The notes below the pieces were generated by a model. It was not told the origin of the DNA. It made no database searches and worked only from the letters and a program-made list of their open reading frames with translations. Position numbers and translations under genes: made by a program. Shown here one piece after another: positions 25,292-33,495 of a stretch of 64,000 nt of DNA (position 1 is the first letter of the stretch; each line of letters starts with the position of its first letter). Source of the stretch: Bacillota bacterium. GTDB taxonomy: Bacteria; Bacillota; Clostridia; Oscillospirales; Ruminococcaceae. The stretch spans positions 1 through 64,000 of the forward strand of contig JAEWPV010000007.1 of NCBI GenBank assembly GCA_023460535.1, given 5' to 3'.

Positions 25292-26598
25292 CGCTTCTTA
25301 TTCTTGGTCTTTTACGCTATTGTCTGGTTTTGGTGTTTGGTGTGGCGGTATCGCTGTTGTTTTCCGGCGTACGGATGAAGCGGGCAGGCGCGCTTGTTGC
25401 CACGTGCTTTTGCATATTGGTGCTACTGGTTCAGGTTGCGCTTGTGAACACGATGGGGATGGAGTTTACAACCCAAATATATCCCGCCATTGCGCACCTA
25501 CCGCTGTTTTTATTGCTTACCCTGTATTTTAAGCGCCCGTGGTTGATATCCCTATGCAGCATACTGACCGCTTATCTTTGCTGTCAGGTCCCCCGATGGA
25601 TGGGAGCAGTTGTATCGGCAATCTCGGGCAGCCTTGTTGCCGACCATATCGGGTACATTCTGACGATGGTTGTGGTGTACTATATTCTAAAGAAATATTT
25701 GTCCCGCTCGGTTTTGCAGCTGATGGAACGGTCGAGCCGCTCCTGCCTGCTGTTTGGCGCTGTTCCGCTGTTATACTATGTGTTTGATTATTCCACCACC
25801 GTTTATACCGATTTGCTGTACTCGGGCGCACGAGGGGCGGTACAGTTTATGCCGTCACTTGTGTGTACGTTTTACTTTGTGTTTGTACTGTTGTACTACG
25901 CCGAAAACACAAAACAAACCGCTGCCCAGCGGGAACGCGATATTCTTGCCTCGCAGCTCCAACAGGCTCAATCGGAGCTGGAGAACATGCGGCAACTTGA
26001 AAATAGCACCGTGCTGTATCGCCATGACATGCGTCACCACCTGTCGCTGCTTGGCGGGCTAGCCGCAGATGGCGATATACAGAAGATATCCGAGTATCTT
26101 GCCCGAACCCAAGCGGACATCAATGCCCTGACCCCGGCTCGTTACTGCGATAATGAAACAGCAAACCTTATCTTATCCACCTTTGACGCGCGGGCACGGA
26201 CAGCGGGTGTGACTTTGTGTGTAAACGTTGAGCTGCCGGTTAAGTTGAGGATAACCGACACCGAGCTGTGTTCGCTGCTCTCTAACGCGTTGGAGAACGC
26301 CATTACCGCCGCCGCACAGGTGGCGGAAAAAACGCTTCGCAAGGTGTATATCTGCGCTGTTGTAAACGGCGGCAAGCTGGTGATCTCCACCGAAAACGCG
26401 TATGCGGGCAGGCTTGAGCTGGAGGACGAAATACCAAAACCGCAGCGCAAAGACCCCGGGCACGGCTTTGGTATCAAGAGCATGCTCTCTATCGTCAAAC
26501 GCTACGGCGGGCTGTATTCCTTTGAAACGGCTGACGGCATCTTTATCCTGCGGCTTTTACTGCCGCAGGGAAATGAGAAGGAAAGCGATACCGTGTAA
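25288..26598 (+). CDS. GHKL-type sensor histidine kinase (AgrC-like)
   Basis: The product is 436 residues with a TTG start overlapping the regulator stop (TTGA). Six or so TM helices fill residues 1-210. A coiled-coil follows (QRERDILASQLQQAQSELENMRQLE). The phospho-acceptor motif is YRHDMRHHLSLL with H246. The GHKL ATPase domain has LLSNALENAITAA and GHGFGIKSM. This layout is that of peptide-sensing AgrC/ComD-type kinases. No AgrD-like peptide or AgrB-like protease is visible nearby, so the signal is unknown. Confidence 0.88.
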   Translation: MTLLILGLLRYCLVLVFGVAVSLLFSGVRMKRAGALVATCFCILVLLVQVALVNTMGMEFTTQIYPAIAHLPLFLLLTLYFKRPWLISLCSILTAYLCCQVPRWMGAVVSAISGSLVADHIGYILTMVVVYYILKKYLSRSVLQLMERSSRSCLLFGAVPLLYYVFDYSTTVYTDLLYSGARGAVQFMPSLVCTFYFVFVLLYYAENTKQTAAQRERDILASQLQQAQSELENMRQLENSTVLYRHDMRHHLSLLGGLAADGDIQKISEYLARTQADINALTPARYCDNETANLILSTFDARARTAGVTLCVNVELPVKLRITDTELCSLLSNALENAITAAAQVAEKTLRKVYICAVVNGGKLVISTENAYAGRLELEDEIPKPQRKDPGHGFGIKSMLSIVKRYGGLYSFETADGIFILRLLLPQGNEKESDTV

Positions 26599-26681
26599 CC
26601 GGATACACACGAAGCGGCTTTTGTGTAACGGCAGTGTTTTGCGCAATGCGATAACATCGCAAGACAGATTAATAAGTAAAA

Positions 26682-26720
26682 ACAGGGCTGTAGCAATGCA
26701 TTCGCTTGCTACAGCCCTGT
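26682..26720. terminator. Bidirectional terminator
   Basis: A perfect 15-bp stem (26682-26696 with 26706-26720) around a 9-base loop lies between the convergent kinase and GH43 genes. A-rich sequence on the left serves the minus-strand operon. Confidence 0.8.
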
Positions 26721-26779
26721 ATTATGCTGTTGTTTCGATTATGCCCAATCATACAGTGTGCCGCATGACAGCGGCGGAC

Positions 26780-28414
26780 TTACTCCTCGCAGTATTCAAA
26801 AAAGTCAAAATCGGCAAACTTCTCTCTGGTATGGGAATCCTGCGCGTAGATGCCCACAAAGGTTCCGGTAAACTCGCCAAAGGCGCACGCCTCATCCGAA
26901 AGGTTGGTCATATCAAGAACCGGCCCCAGCTTGTGATACGTTTTGCCATCGGTGCTGTACAGAAACTGCAGACGGTCTGTGCAAATCTGCGCGCGCAGGT
27001 ATACCGGGGCATCCTTTTCCACCACGGCAAACGCGTCATTTGCGCTGACATAATTGCCGTTAATCAAACCGTTAACGGCAACCACATTGCAATCGTCTTC
27101 CTCCCGGTAGGTTTTATGGATTGTGTAGTAGTTCGAGGTCTCATAATAGCAGGTCAGACCCGCCATCTGCTGGTAATAGTCCGCCGCAAATTCAAGCTTT
27201 GTTGTTACCGTGGCGTTGAATGCGGTCAGGCGTCTTGCAATCAGGCTTGGCTCATGGCAGCTGATAAGCGACTCGCGTCCGCGCAACCGCAGGTAGCCCG
27301 GGCGGGCGGACAGGTCTGCCCAATCGGGCGTAATCTCGTTGCGCGGCGTGCAGAACTGCAGGCTAAGCGTTGTGTCGTCAAAATCGCAGCGTGGCGGCTC
27401 CTGCTCAAACGGATGCTCGGGCAGGTTTGGTGCAGGCACATACTCCTTGGCTACGTTGGTTTTGTCGGTCATGCGCAGCCATCCGTCCTCTGTCCATTCC
27501 ACCTGCTGGATGGAGGTCTCTCGCCCGAGAACACATCTTTTTTGCGGCATCACCGGTCTGCCGCAAAGATGGGCAACATACCACAGCCCGTTTTGGGTGT
27601 TAACCAGCGAGCCATGCCCTGCTTTTTGCAGCGTCTGGTCGGGATTGTAAAACTCCGGCATACTATAGGCGGTGTCCGGCTGCATCGCAAACTCCTGCGT
27701 GCAGGAGGTGATGATGGGGTTGCGCGGACAGCTCTCATATGGTCCTGTAATGTCCTTTGCACGGAGCAGTGCAACGCAATGTCCGTAGCCGGTGCCCCCC
27801 TCTGCGGTCATCAGGTAATAGTAGCCGTTGTGCTTGTAGAGATGGGGGCCTTCGGTAAAGCCGCGTTTGGTTGCCCCGTAGGTGAGGCGAACCGGCTTGC
27901 CGATTAACTTTTGTGCCTTTGGGCTGTATTCCTGCAATATAATGGGGCGCTTATTTTGGTTGCCCTGCCGAAAATCCCGCTCCTGATTAACGACCCATTT
28001 TCTTCCGTCCTCGTCATGGAACAACGAGGCGTCAAACCCGCTGGAATTGATATAAATCGGGTCGCTCCACGGACCGTGAATGCTGTCTGACCAGACAAGG
28101 AAGTTATCCACATCAAACTGCAGGGAGTTGGAACGGTACACGTTGGAGTACAAAACATAATAGCGCTTCTCTGCCTCGCAATAGGTCAGGCAGGGCGCCC
28201 AAACGCCCTTGGAGGGCGCAAGGTTGGATAAATCCACCTGCTTTTTGGTTTTCAGCACGTGGTCAATCAGCTTCCAATGCACCAAATCCTTGGAATGATA
28301 GATTGGAATGCCCGGAAACCACTCAAAGGTTGAGGTGGCAAGATAATAATCCTCACCGACACGAATCAGCGAGGGGTCCGGATTAAAGCCTGGTAAGATT
28401 GGGTTGTGAATCAT
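26780..28414 (-). CDS. GH43 beta-xylosidase / arabinofuranosidase
   Basis: The product is 544 residues. It is a glycoside hydrolase family 43 five-bladed propeller: catalytic base D13 in FNPDPS, pKa-modulating D128 in SSGFDASLF and acid E188 in FTEGPHLY. A C-terminal beta-sandwich (about residues 340-540, as in the XynB group) helps shape the active site. There is no signal peptide, so it is an intracellular enzyme that cleaves xylo-oligosaccharides to xylose. It is downstream of a zinc dehydrogenase and a ROK regulator on the same strand, together a small pentoside locus. No xylose isomerase or kinase gene is present here. Confidence 0.9.
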   Translation of the reverse strand: MIHNPILPGFNPDPSLIRVGEDYYLATSTFEWFPGIPIYHSKDLVHWKLIDHVLKTKKQVDLSNLAPSKGVWAPCLTYCEAEKRYYVLYSNVYRSNSLQFDVDNFLVWSDSIHGPWSDPIYINSSGFDASLFHDEDGRKWVVNQERDFRQGNQNKRPIILQEYSPKAQKLIGKPVRLTYGATKRGFTEGPHLYKHNGYYYLMTAEGGTGYGHCVALLRAKDITGPYESCPRNPIITSCTQEFAMQPDTAYSMPEFYNPDQTLQKAGHGSLVNTQNGLWYVAHLCGRPVMPQKRCVLGRETSIQQVEWTEDGWLRMTDKTNVAKEYVPAPNLPEHPFEQEPPRCDFDDTTLSLQFCTPRNEITPDWADLSARPGYLRLRGRESLISCHEPSLIARRLTAFNATVTTKLEFAADYYQQMAGLTCYYETSNYYTIHKTYREEDDCNVVAVNGLINGNYVSANDAFAVVEKDAPVYLRAQICTDRLQFLYSTDGKTYHKLGPVLDMTNLSDEACAFGEFTGTFVGIYAQDSHTREKFADFDFFEYCEE

Positions 28415-28538
28415 AGCGGTTGCTCCTTACATGAATATTCAGACTACTTGCTTAGGCGTTTTAGGACTGTTTGATGCAGCATAAAATCGTTTACGAAGAG
28501 ACTCCCAATAGTCCTCTTTTACTTACCCTAATATAACA

Positions 28539-29573
28539 CTACACCTTGATGACCGCTTTTACAACATCATTTTTATTGTGAATCACAAAATCAAATGCCT
28601 TAGCAGTGTCGGCAAATTGGAACTCGTGTGTGACGATTGCCGATACGTCAATCTGGCCCTGTGCAATGGCGGCGATGGCCTGAGGGTAGATGTTGCGGTA
28701 ACGAAATACCGTTTTTATCTGCGCTTCCTTGTTCATCAGCTTTGCAAAGTTAAACTCAACGGTGTCGCTTGAAGGCATACCCACCAGTACAATTGTTCCC
28801 CCACGCTTGACCAGATACGCCGTCTGGGCGTAGGTTGCGCTTGTGCCCGCCGTTTCGATGACAACATCTGCGCCCGCGCCTTGGGTAAGCGACTCAATCT
28901 CCTTGCGTGAGTCGCACTGCGCCGCATTGATGGTATGCGTAGCGCCCAATTTTTTTGCAAGCTCCAGACGTTTGGGGATTACATCCACCACAATAAGGTT
29001 TGCCGCACCAAAGGCCTTGCAGGCAAGCAGCGTTACCAGCCCGATGCAGCCGGCACCCAATATTACAACACTGTCGCCCAGGGACACGCCGCCCTGTTTA
29101 GCCGCATGAATGCCAACCGCCAAAGGCTCCACCAGTGCGCCTTCTTTTGTGCTTACCTGACCCGGCAGCTTAAAGCACATATTGGCAGGATAGGCGATAT
29201 AGTTTTGCAGGCACCCGTGGTACGGCGGCGTTGCGAGGAATTCCACATCCGGACAAAGGTTGTACCGCCCCGTCTTGCAAAACTCACACTGTCCGCAGGT
29301 ACACCCCGGCTCCAGCGCGACTCGATCGCCTATTTGTAAGCCGGTTACGTGTTTGCCAACCTCTGTTACCGTTCCGGCGCACTCATGCCCCAGCCTGAAA
29401 TCTCCGTTTACAATGAAGTCGCCAATCCGTCCATGCTCTAAATAATGAACATCCGAGCCGCAGATTCCGACGTAGTCCACCTTAACCATTACCTGATCCG
29501 CCCGGAGAGTGGGCATGTCAATCTCGCGTATTTCCAGTTTGTTGATGCCTGTCATGTAAGCTGCTTTTTGCAT
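28539..29573 (-). CDS. Zinc-dependent polyol/xylitol-type dehydrogenase (MDR family)
   Basis: The product is 344 residues, a medium-chain dehydrogenase. The catalytic zinc site is GICGSDVHYLEHG plus GHECAGTV. The structural zinc site is CTCGQCEFCKTGRYNLC. The Rossmann motif is VVILGAGCIGLV, and VVDVIPKRLELAKKLGA places an acidic residue (D) after the second strand, favouring NAD over NADP. The closest functional group is sorbitol/xylitol/L-iditol dehydrogenase, oxidising a sugar alcohol to a ketose. The exact substrate is not certain. The gene begins after a 5' leader containing 13-bp tandem repeats and shares a promoter with the GH43 gene. Confidence 0.87.
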   Translation of the reverse strand: MQKAAYMTGINKLEIREIDMPTLRADQVMVKVDYVGICGSDVHYLEHGRIGDFIVNGDFRLGHECAGTVTEVGKHVTGLQIGDRVALEPGCTCGQCEFCKTGRYNLCPDVEFLATPPYHGCLQNYIAYPANMCFKLPGQVSTKEGALVEPLAVGIHAAKQGGVSLGDSVVILGAGCIGLVTLLACKAFGAANLIVVDVIPKRLELAKKLGATHTINAAQCDSRKEIESLTQGAGADVVIETAGTSATYAQTAYLVKRGGTIVLVGMPSSDTVEFNFAKLMNKEAQIKTVFRYRNIYPQAIAAIAQGQIDVSAIVTHEFQFADTAKAFDFVIHNKNDVVKAVIKV

Positions 29574-29589
29574 TGTTGTTGCTCCTTAG

Positions 29590-29615
29590 TAAAATTGTTT
29601 TGTAAAATTGTTTTA
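29590..29615 (-). repeat. 13-bp tandem repeat, candidate ROK operator
   Basis: TAAAATTGTTTT(G/A) occurs twice head to tail (29590-29602 and 29603-29615), between the predicted transcription start and the ribosome binding site of the dehydrogenase. A repressor bound here would block the operon. The neighbouring ROK regulator is the obvious candidate. Confidence 0.5.
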
Positions 29616-29633
29616 TAAAAGTTATTTAGCTTT

Positions 29634-29662
29634 ATAATAGAGAAACGCACGCAAAAAGTCAA
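29634..29662 (-). promoter_or_regulatory. Promoter of the dehydrogenase-GH43 operon
   Basis: The minus strand has TTGACT (29657-29662), a 17-base spacer and TATTAT (29634-29639), a near-consensus vegetative promoter about 60 bases upstream of the start codon. Confidence 0.75.
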
Positions 29663-29681
29663 TAGAGCTTAACAAGCAAAA

Positions 29682-29721
29682 AACCGGCAAGTCAATCGCC
29701 TTTGCAATTGATCTGCCGGTT
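29682..29721 (-). terminator. Terminator of the ROK regulator gene
   Basis: An 8-bp stem (29682-29689 with 29714-29721), extended inward by ATTGA/TCAAT pairs, is followed on the minus strand by TTTTTT. It lies 36 bases past the regulator stop. Confidence 0.8.
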
Positions 29722-29756
29722 GTGCTGTATTATATATTGGTGTATTGCACCGCAAC

Positions 29757-30884
29757 TTATATGTTGTTAATAAAAGGCTCGATATACTGCAGCGCGGCGC
29801 CGACCGCGGACGATTCGCGCTTATACCTGCAGACCTCCAGATAGCTGCCATCCTTCTCAAACGAATTGCGCTGGGATACCTGCTTGCGCAGAGCGTCGAT
29901 ATGCCTGCCCATGTAGCTGCCCACATATCCGCCGAGAATCACCCTACAATCAAAAATCATCCTGAGGTTGTTTACCGTAAGCGTCAGGTAATGAAGGTAT
30001 TTCTTCCATACCTCCAGGTGCGGTACGCTGCCCGTGTCTACCTTTTCAAAAAAATCGGCAAGGCTGCCGTTTGTGGTGTCGGACAGGATACTTGCGTTGC
30101 AGTACGCGTCCACACATCCGACTTGCCCGCAGTAGCAGCGCTTGCCCTTGGGAATAATGGTCATATGACCAAACTCCGCGCTGCGCCGGTTGTCCCCCGG
30201 GTAGACAGTTTTACCCAGCGATATGGCACCGCCCACGCTGTTGCTTAATGACAGGTACACCACATTCTCGCTCGCGTTACAGTTCCAAAGCTCCGCCATC
30301 GCCGCGGCGCTGGCATCGTTGCTAAAGATGCAGGGATAGGCTATATGCTCGGAAAAGCTGCTTAAGCTGCCACCGGAAAAGCCGAGTATGGACGCATACG
30401 ACACCTTTTGCCTGTCCTCCGATATCAGCCCGGGCACCGATATCCCCACCCCGAGTATCCTTGACTTATCTATTTGGGGGTCTGCGGCAAACTGTTCTAT
30501 CAGTTGCCCCACCGTACGAAAGTACTCCGTTTTATTTTCAAACGGCAGTCGCACAGTCCTGCTTTTTACGATGGCGGCGCATAGGTCGGTGGCAACCAAC
30601 ACAACGTGGTTTTTGGTGACATCCACCCCTATAGAAAACCGTGCTTCGGGGTTACAGCTTATGGCGCGTGCCTTACGCCCGCCTGTTGAGGCAAGGCTCC
30701 CCTGATCCTTTATTAGCCCAAGCTCCGAAAGCGCCTTTAGGTTTTGGTTGACGGTAGGCAGGCTCACGTTTAGCTTCTGTACAATATTCTGCTTGGAAAG
30801 CTGACCCTCTGTATAGATTAGCCGGAATATTCTGTTGCGGTTAATTTTCTTCATTTCAATACTGTTTGTATTGCTTGCCTGCAT
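29757..30884 (-). CDS. ROK-family transcriptional regulator (XylR/NagC type)
   Basis: The product is 375 residues. The ATG at 30884 is preferred over a GTG at 30899. An N-terminal winged helix-turn-helix (RNRIFRLIYTEGQLSKQNIVQKLNVSLPTVNQNL) precedes a ROK sugar-kinase-like domain. The ROK zinc motif is present (GHMTIIPKGKRCYCGQVGCVDAYC), as is a phosphate-binding stretch near VGVDVTKNHVVLVATDL. Such proteins repress sugar operons until a sugar binds. The gene lies just upstream of, and in the same direction as, the dehydrogenase-GH43 operon but has its own promoter and terminator. Confidence 0.9.
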   Translation of the reverse strand: MQASNTNSIEMKKINRNRIFRLIYTEGQLSKQNIVQKLNVSLPTVNQNLKALSELGLIKDQGSLASTGGRKARAISCNPEARFSIGVDVTKNHVVLVATDLCAAIVKSRTVRLPFENKTEYFRTVGQLIEQFAADPQIDKSRILGVGISVPGLISEDRQKVSYASILGFSGGSLSSFSEHIAYPCIFSNDASAAAMAELWNCNASENVVYLSLSNSVGGAISLGKTVYPGDNRRSAEFGHMTIIPKGKRCYCGQVGCVDAYCNASILSDTTNGSLADFFEKVDTGSVPHLEVWKKYLHYLTLTVNNLRMIFDCRVILGGYVGSYMGRHIDALRKQVSQRNSFEKDGSYLEVCRYKRESSAVGAALQYIEPFINNI

Positions 30885-30919
30885 TTTACCTATCACCACA
30901 CCATTATTAGTATGTCTCT

Positions 30920-30948
30920 ATTCTATTGCATTCCTACAAAACATGCAA
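30920..30948 (-). promoter_or_regulatory. Promoter of the ROK regulator
   Basis: TTGCAT (30943-30948), a 17-base spacer and TAGAAT (30920-30925) on the minus strand lie 36 bases upstream of the chosen start. Confidence 0.6.
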
Positions 30949-31100
30949 CTGTATTGGCTTGGTTTGTGTGATGCGTTATTACTTCTGCGAATAGAAGGGG
31001 CTGATATCGTAACCCGTCGGCGATTAAGGTTTTGCTTGCCCTCCTCATTGAGCAAAAGCAGTCTGCTTACACAAGACTATAGCCGCATGAAAAAAGACTG

Positions 31101-31487
31101 TTGCTTTTTAAAAGCATATGTAATATAATATCAACATCAAATTAGCAAAGGATGGGTTTTGTGTCGGCATTGTTTGAAAAGGTAGTTCGCAACTAAATAG
31201 TTGTGAAAGGCTTGCGTTCGCGGTAGGTTTGTTGCCTGCCATGCTTTGCATTGCCTTTCGGGGCATCGCACCTGCGATGCTGACCGGACATCCGTTTGCG
31301 TACCATCAGTGCGCATCAGACATGCTTTGCACATAACCTTTTTTGTGCCATATCCTTTCGTGTTGCCCATTGCCCTGAACCACGGGTATAACGGCAAAAC
31401 GCGGGGGTAGTTCTCTGCTTTTGTGGAGTTGCGCAATATAGATTGGTTATAAAAGTGTGGAAGGATTTGTCCTTTCACGCTTTTTTT
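31101..31487 (+). ncRNA. Candidate structured transcript: promoter, hairpin array, terminator
   Basis: A strong promoter (TTGCTT 31101-31106, 17-base spacer, TATAAT 31124-31129) and a clear intrinsic terminator (31454-31481, then a T-run to 31487) bracket about 350 bases with no convincing protein. The interior is a chain of short hairpins. These include 31186-31207, a closing stem GAAAGGC/GCCTTTC (31205-31211 with 31253-31259) around three packed hairpins, GCATCGCA-CC-TGCGATGC (31263-31280) and CGGA-CA-TCCG (31285-31294). It could be a non-coding RNA, a long leader of the downstream gene or a mobile palindromic element. I recognise no known RNA family. Confidence 0.45.
31454..31487 (+). terminator. 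Intrinsic terminator upstream of the MutS2-like gene
   Basis: A 12-bp stem with two G-U pairs (31454-31465 with 31470-31481) and the loop TTTG is followed by TTTTTTT. It ends about 75 bases before the start codon of the MutS2-like gene. Confidence 0.75.
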
Positions 31488-31560
31488 GTGTTGTTGACAA
31501 GGCTTGGCTGCGGTGTCCGAAATCATGCTGAATTTCGGCTTTAAAAAGGAGAATATCACA

Positions 31561-33489
31561 TTGCAAAAGTCTATGAATTCATTGGAATTTCATGTTGTTT
31601 TAGGTCAGCTAAGCGACTGCGCACTCTCAGACCGGGCAAAGAACCGGCTGCTTACGTTGACCCCGTATCTTAGCCAAACCGAGTGCGAACGGCATATTTG
31701 GGAGACCACCGACGCGCGAATGCTGATTGAGCGGCTGGGTAGCCCGCCGCTTGCCCCGATGCGGGAGTTGGACGAAATACTGGTGCTGTGCGAAAAGGGC
31801 TCGATGCTCACCCCCGTGCAGCTCGTTTATGTCGCGCAATTTGCGGCGTCGTGCCGAAGGATGAAGTCGTATCTGAAAAAGGGCGAGGGGGCGCAAAGCG
31901 AACTAGCGAGCTACGGCGCGTCGTTTTATGACCTGAAGCAGCTGGGCGAGGAGATTGAACAGACGATACAGGGCGAGCAGCTTACCGATAATGCTTCGCC
32001 CGAGCTGCGCGGCATTCGACGTAAGAAGGAGTCTGCTCACACCGCAATAAAGACAAGACTTGATAGCCTGCTGCGAAACAATAAGGAATGGTATGCTGAG
32101 AGCTTTGTGAGCATAAGAAACGGACGGTTTACGCTGCCTGTAAAACGCGAACACAAAGGCAAGGTCTCAGGCTCGGTGGTGGACACATCTGGCACCGGAA
32201 GCACTGTGTTTATTGAGCCTTCCAGTGTGGTGAAGCTGCAGCAGGAGGTTTCGATGCTCGAAATTGCGGAGGAAAACGAGGTGCGCCGTATTTTGTATAC
32301 CCTCACGGCGCTGGTGGATGCGCATATTCACGAGATTCGCACAAACGCCGATGCGATGGAGATGCTTGACCTTGCGTTTGCAAAGGCAAAGCTTTCGCTT
32401 AGCATGAAGGCTGCCCCCGCTACGATTACCACCGAGCGACGGATAGCCCTGCACTCGGCCAGACACCCACTATTGCCGGCGGACGCCTGCGTACCACTGG
32501 ATTTTGAGCTTGGGGGTGAGGTATCCGGCGTTGTGATTACAGGGCCCAATACCGGCGGCAAAACCGTTGCGCTTAAAACGGTGGGGCTGCTTTCCTTGAT
32601 GGCGCAGTGCGGGCTTCATGTTCCCGCACTGCCAAACAGCGTACTGAGCATGCATGACCTGATTCTGTGCGACATTGGCGACGGACAGAGCATCAGCGAA
32701 AACCTGTCGACCTTTTCATCGCATATTGTGCGCATTATAGAGGTTTTAAGGCTTTGCACACATGAAAGCCTTGTGCTGCTTGATGAGCTGGGCTCGGGCA
32801 CCGACCCGGCAGAGGGCATGGGCATTGCGGTTGCGGTGCTGGAGGAACTGCGTCGGCGAGGCTGTCTGTTTGTTGTGACCACCCATTACCCAGAGATTAA
32901 GGACTATGCCAAGCGCGCAACGGGGCTTATTAACGCGCGCATGGCGTTTGACCGAGAAAAGCTGTGTCCGCTTTATCGACTGGAGCTTGGTGAAGCCGGC
33001 GAGAGCTGCGCGCTGTATATCGCAAAACGGCTGGGATTCCCCGAGCATCTGCTGCATTTGGCAGAGCAGGTGTTGGATACAGGGCATTCCCTTTCGGCGC
33101 TCACCCTGCCGGACGAGATCGGGCGAGACGTGCCGCCTGTCGCCCAAACAAAGTGTATCATACAAAAGGCAAAGCCGAAGCCGGAAAAGCAAACCGCACT
33201 TGCCGAGCAATTTAAGATGGGGGACTGTGTGCAAATAAGCCCAACAGAGGAAACGGGTATTGTGTACCGACCGGCGGATGGCATGGGGATGGTTGTTGTG
33301 CAGGTAAAGGGAAAAAAGATGACGATACCACATAAACGCTTAACGATTATCGTCTCTGCCGAAAAGATGTACCCGCCGGATTATGATTTTTCCATCATAT
33401 TTGACACCGTGCAAAACCGCAAGGCACGCCATGTAATGGGAAAGCGCCATGACCCCAACGCCGTCGTTCGCTATGAAAGTGAGGAATAA
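31561..33489 (+). CDS. MutS2-like ATPase lacking the Smr nuclease domain
   Basis: The product is 642 residues. The TTG at 31561 is chosen: AAAGGAG lies 9 bases upstream, and MQKSMNSLEFHVVLGQLSD fits the MutS2 N-terminus. It shows the clamp/lever helices (FTLPVKREHKGKVSGSVVDTSGTGSTVFIEP), then the MutS ATPase with Walker A GPNTGGKT (328-335), STFSSH and Walker B LVLLDELGSGTDPAEG. A KOW-like segment follows (GDCVQISPTEETGIVY). Standard MutS2 has about 790 residues and ends in an Smr endonuclease; here the chain ends with an unrelated tail of about 45 residues (YPPDYDFSIIFDTVQNRKARH...). It may act in DNA-junction handling or ribosome rescue but without its own nuclease. It lies 6 bases upstream of an ABC-2 operon. 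Confidence 0.82.
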   Translation: MQKSMNSLEFHVVLGQLSDCALSDRAKNRLLTLTPYLSQTECERHIWETTDARMLIERLGSPPLAPMRELDEILVLCEKGSMLTPVQLVYVAQFAASCRRMKSYLKKGEGAQSELASYGASFYDLKQLGEEIEQTIQGEQLTDNASPELRGIRRKKESAHTAIKTRLDSLLRNNKEWYAESFVSIRNGRFTLPVKREHKGKVSGSVVDTSGTGSTVFIEPSSVVKLQQEVSMLEIAEENEVRRILYTLTALVDAHIHEIRTNADAMEMLDLAFAKAKLSLSMKAAPATITTERRIALHSARHPLLPADACVPLDFELGGEVSGVVITGPNTGGKTVALKTVGLLSLMAQCGLHVPALPNSVLSMHDLILCDIGDGQSISENLSTFSSHIVRIIEVLRLCTHESLVLLDELGSGTDPAEGMGIAVAVLEELRRRGCLFVVTTHYPEIKDYAKRATGLINARMAFDREKLCPLYRLELGEAGESCALYIAKRLGFPEHLLHLAEQVLDTGHSLSALTLPDEIGRDVPPVAQTKCIIQKAKPKPEKQTALAEQFKMGDCVQISPTEETGIVYRPADGMGMVVVQVKGKKMTIPHKRLTIIVSAEKMYPPDYDFSIIFDTVQNRKARHVMGKRHDPNAVVRYESEE

Positions 33490-33495
33490 CAACAC

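Noticed and set aside
31137..31559. Minus-strand frame of 140 codons
   Set aside because: It has no ribosome site, unlikely amino-acid composition, and runs across the terminator at 31454-31487 and the start of the MutS2-like gene. The hairpin array explains the region better.
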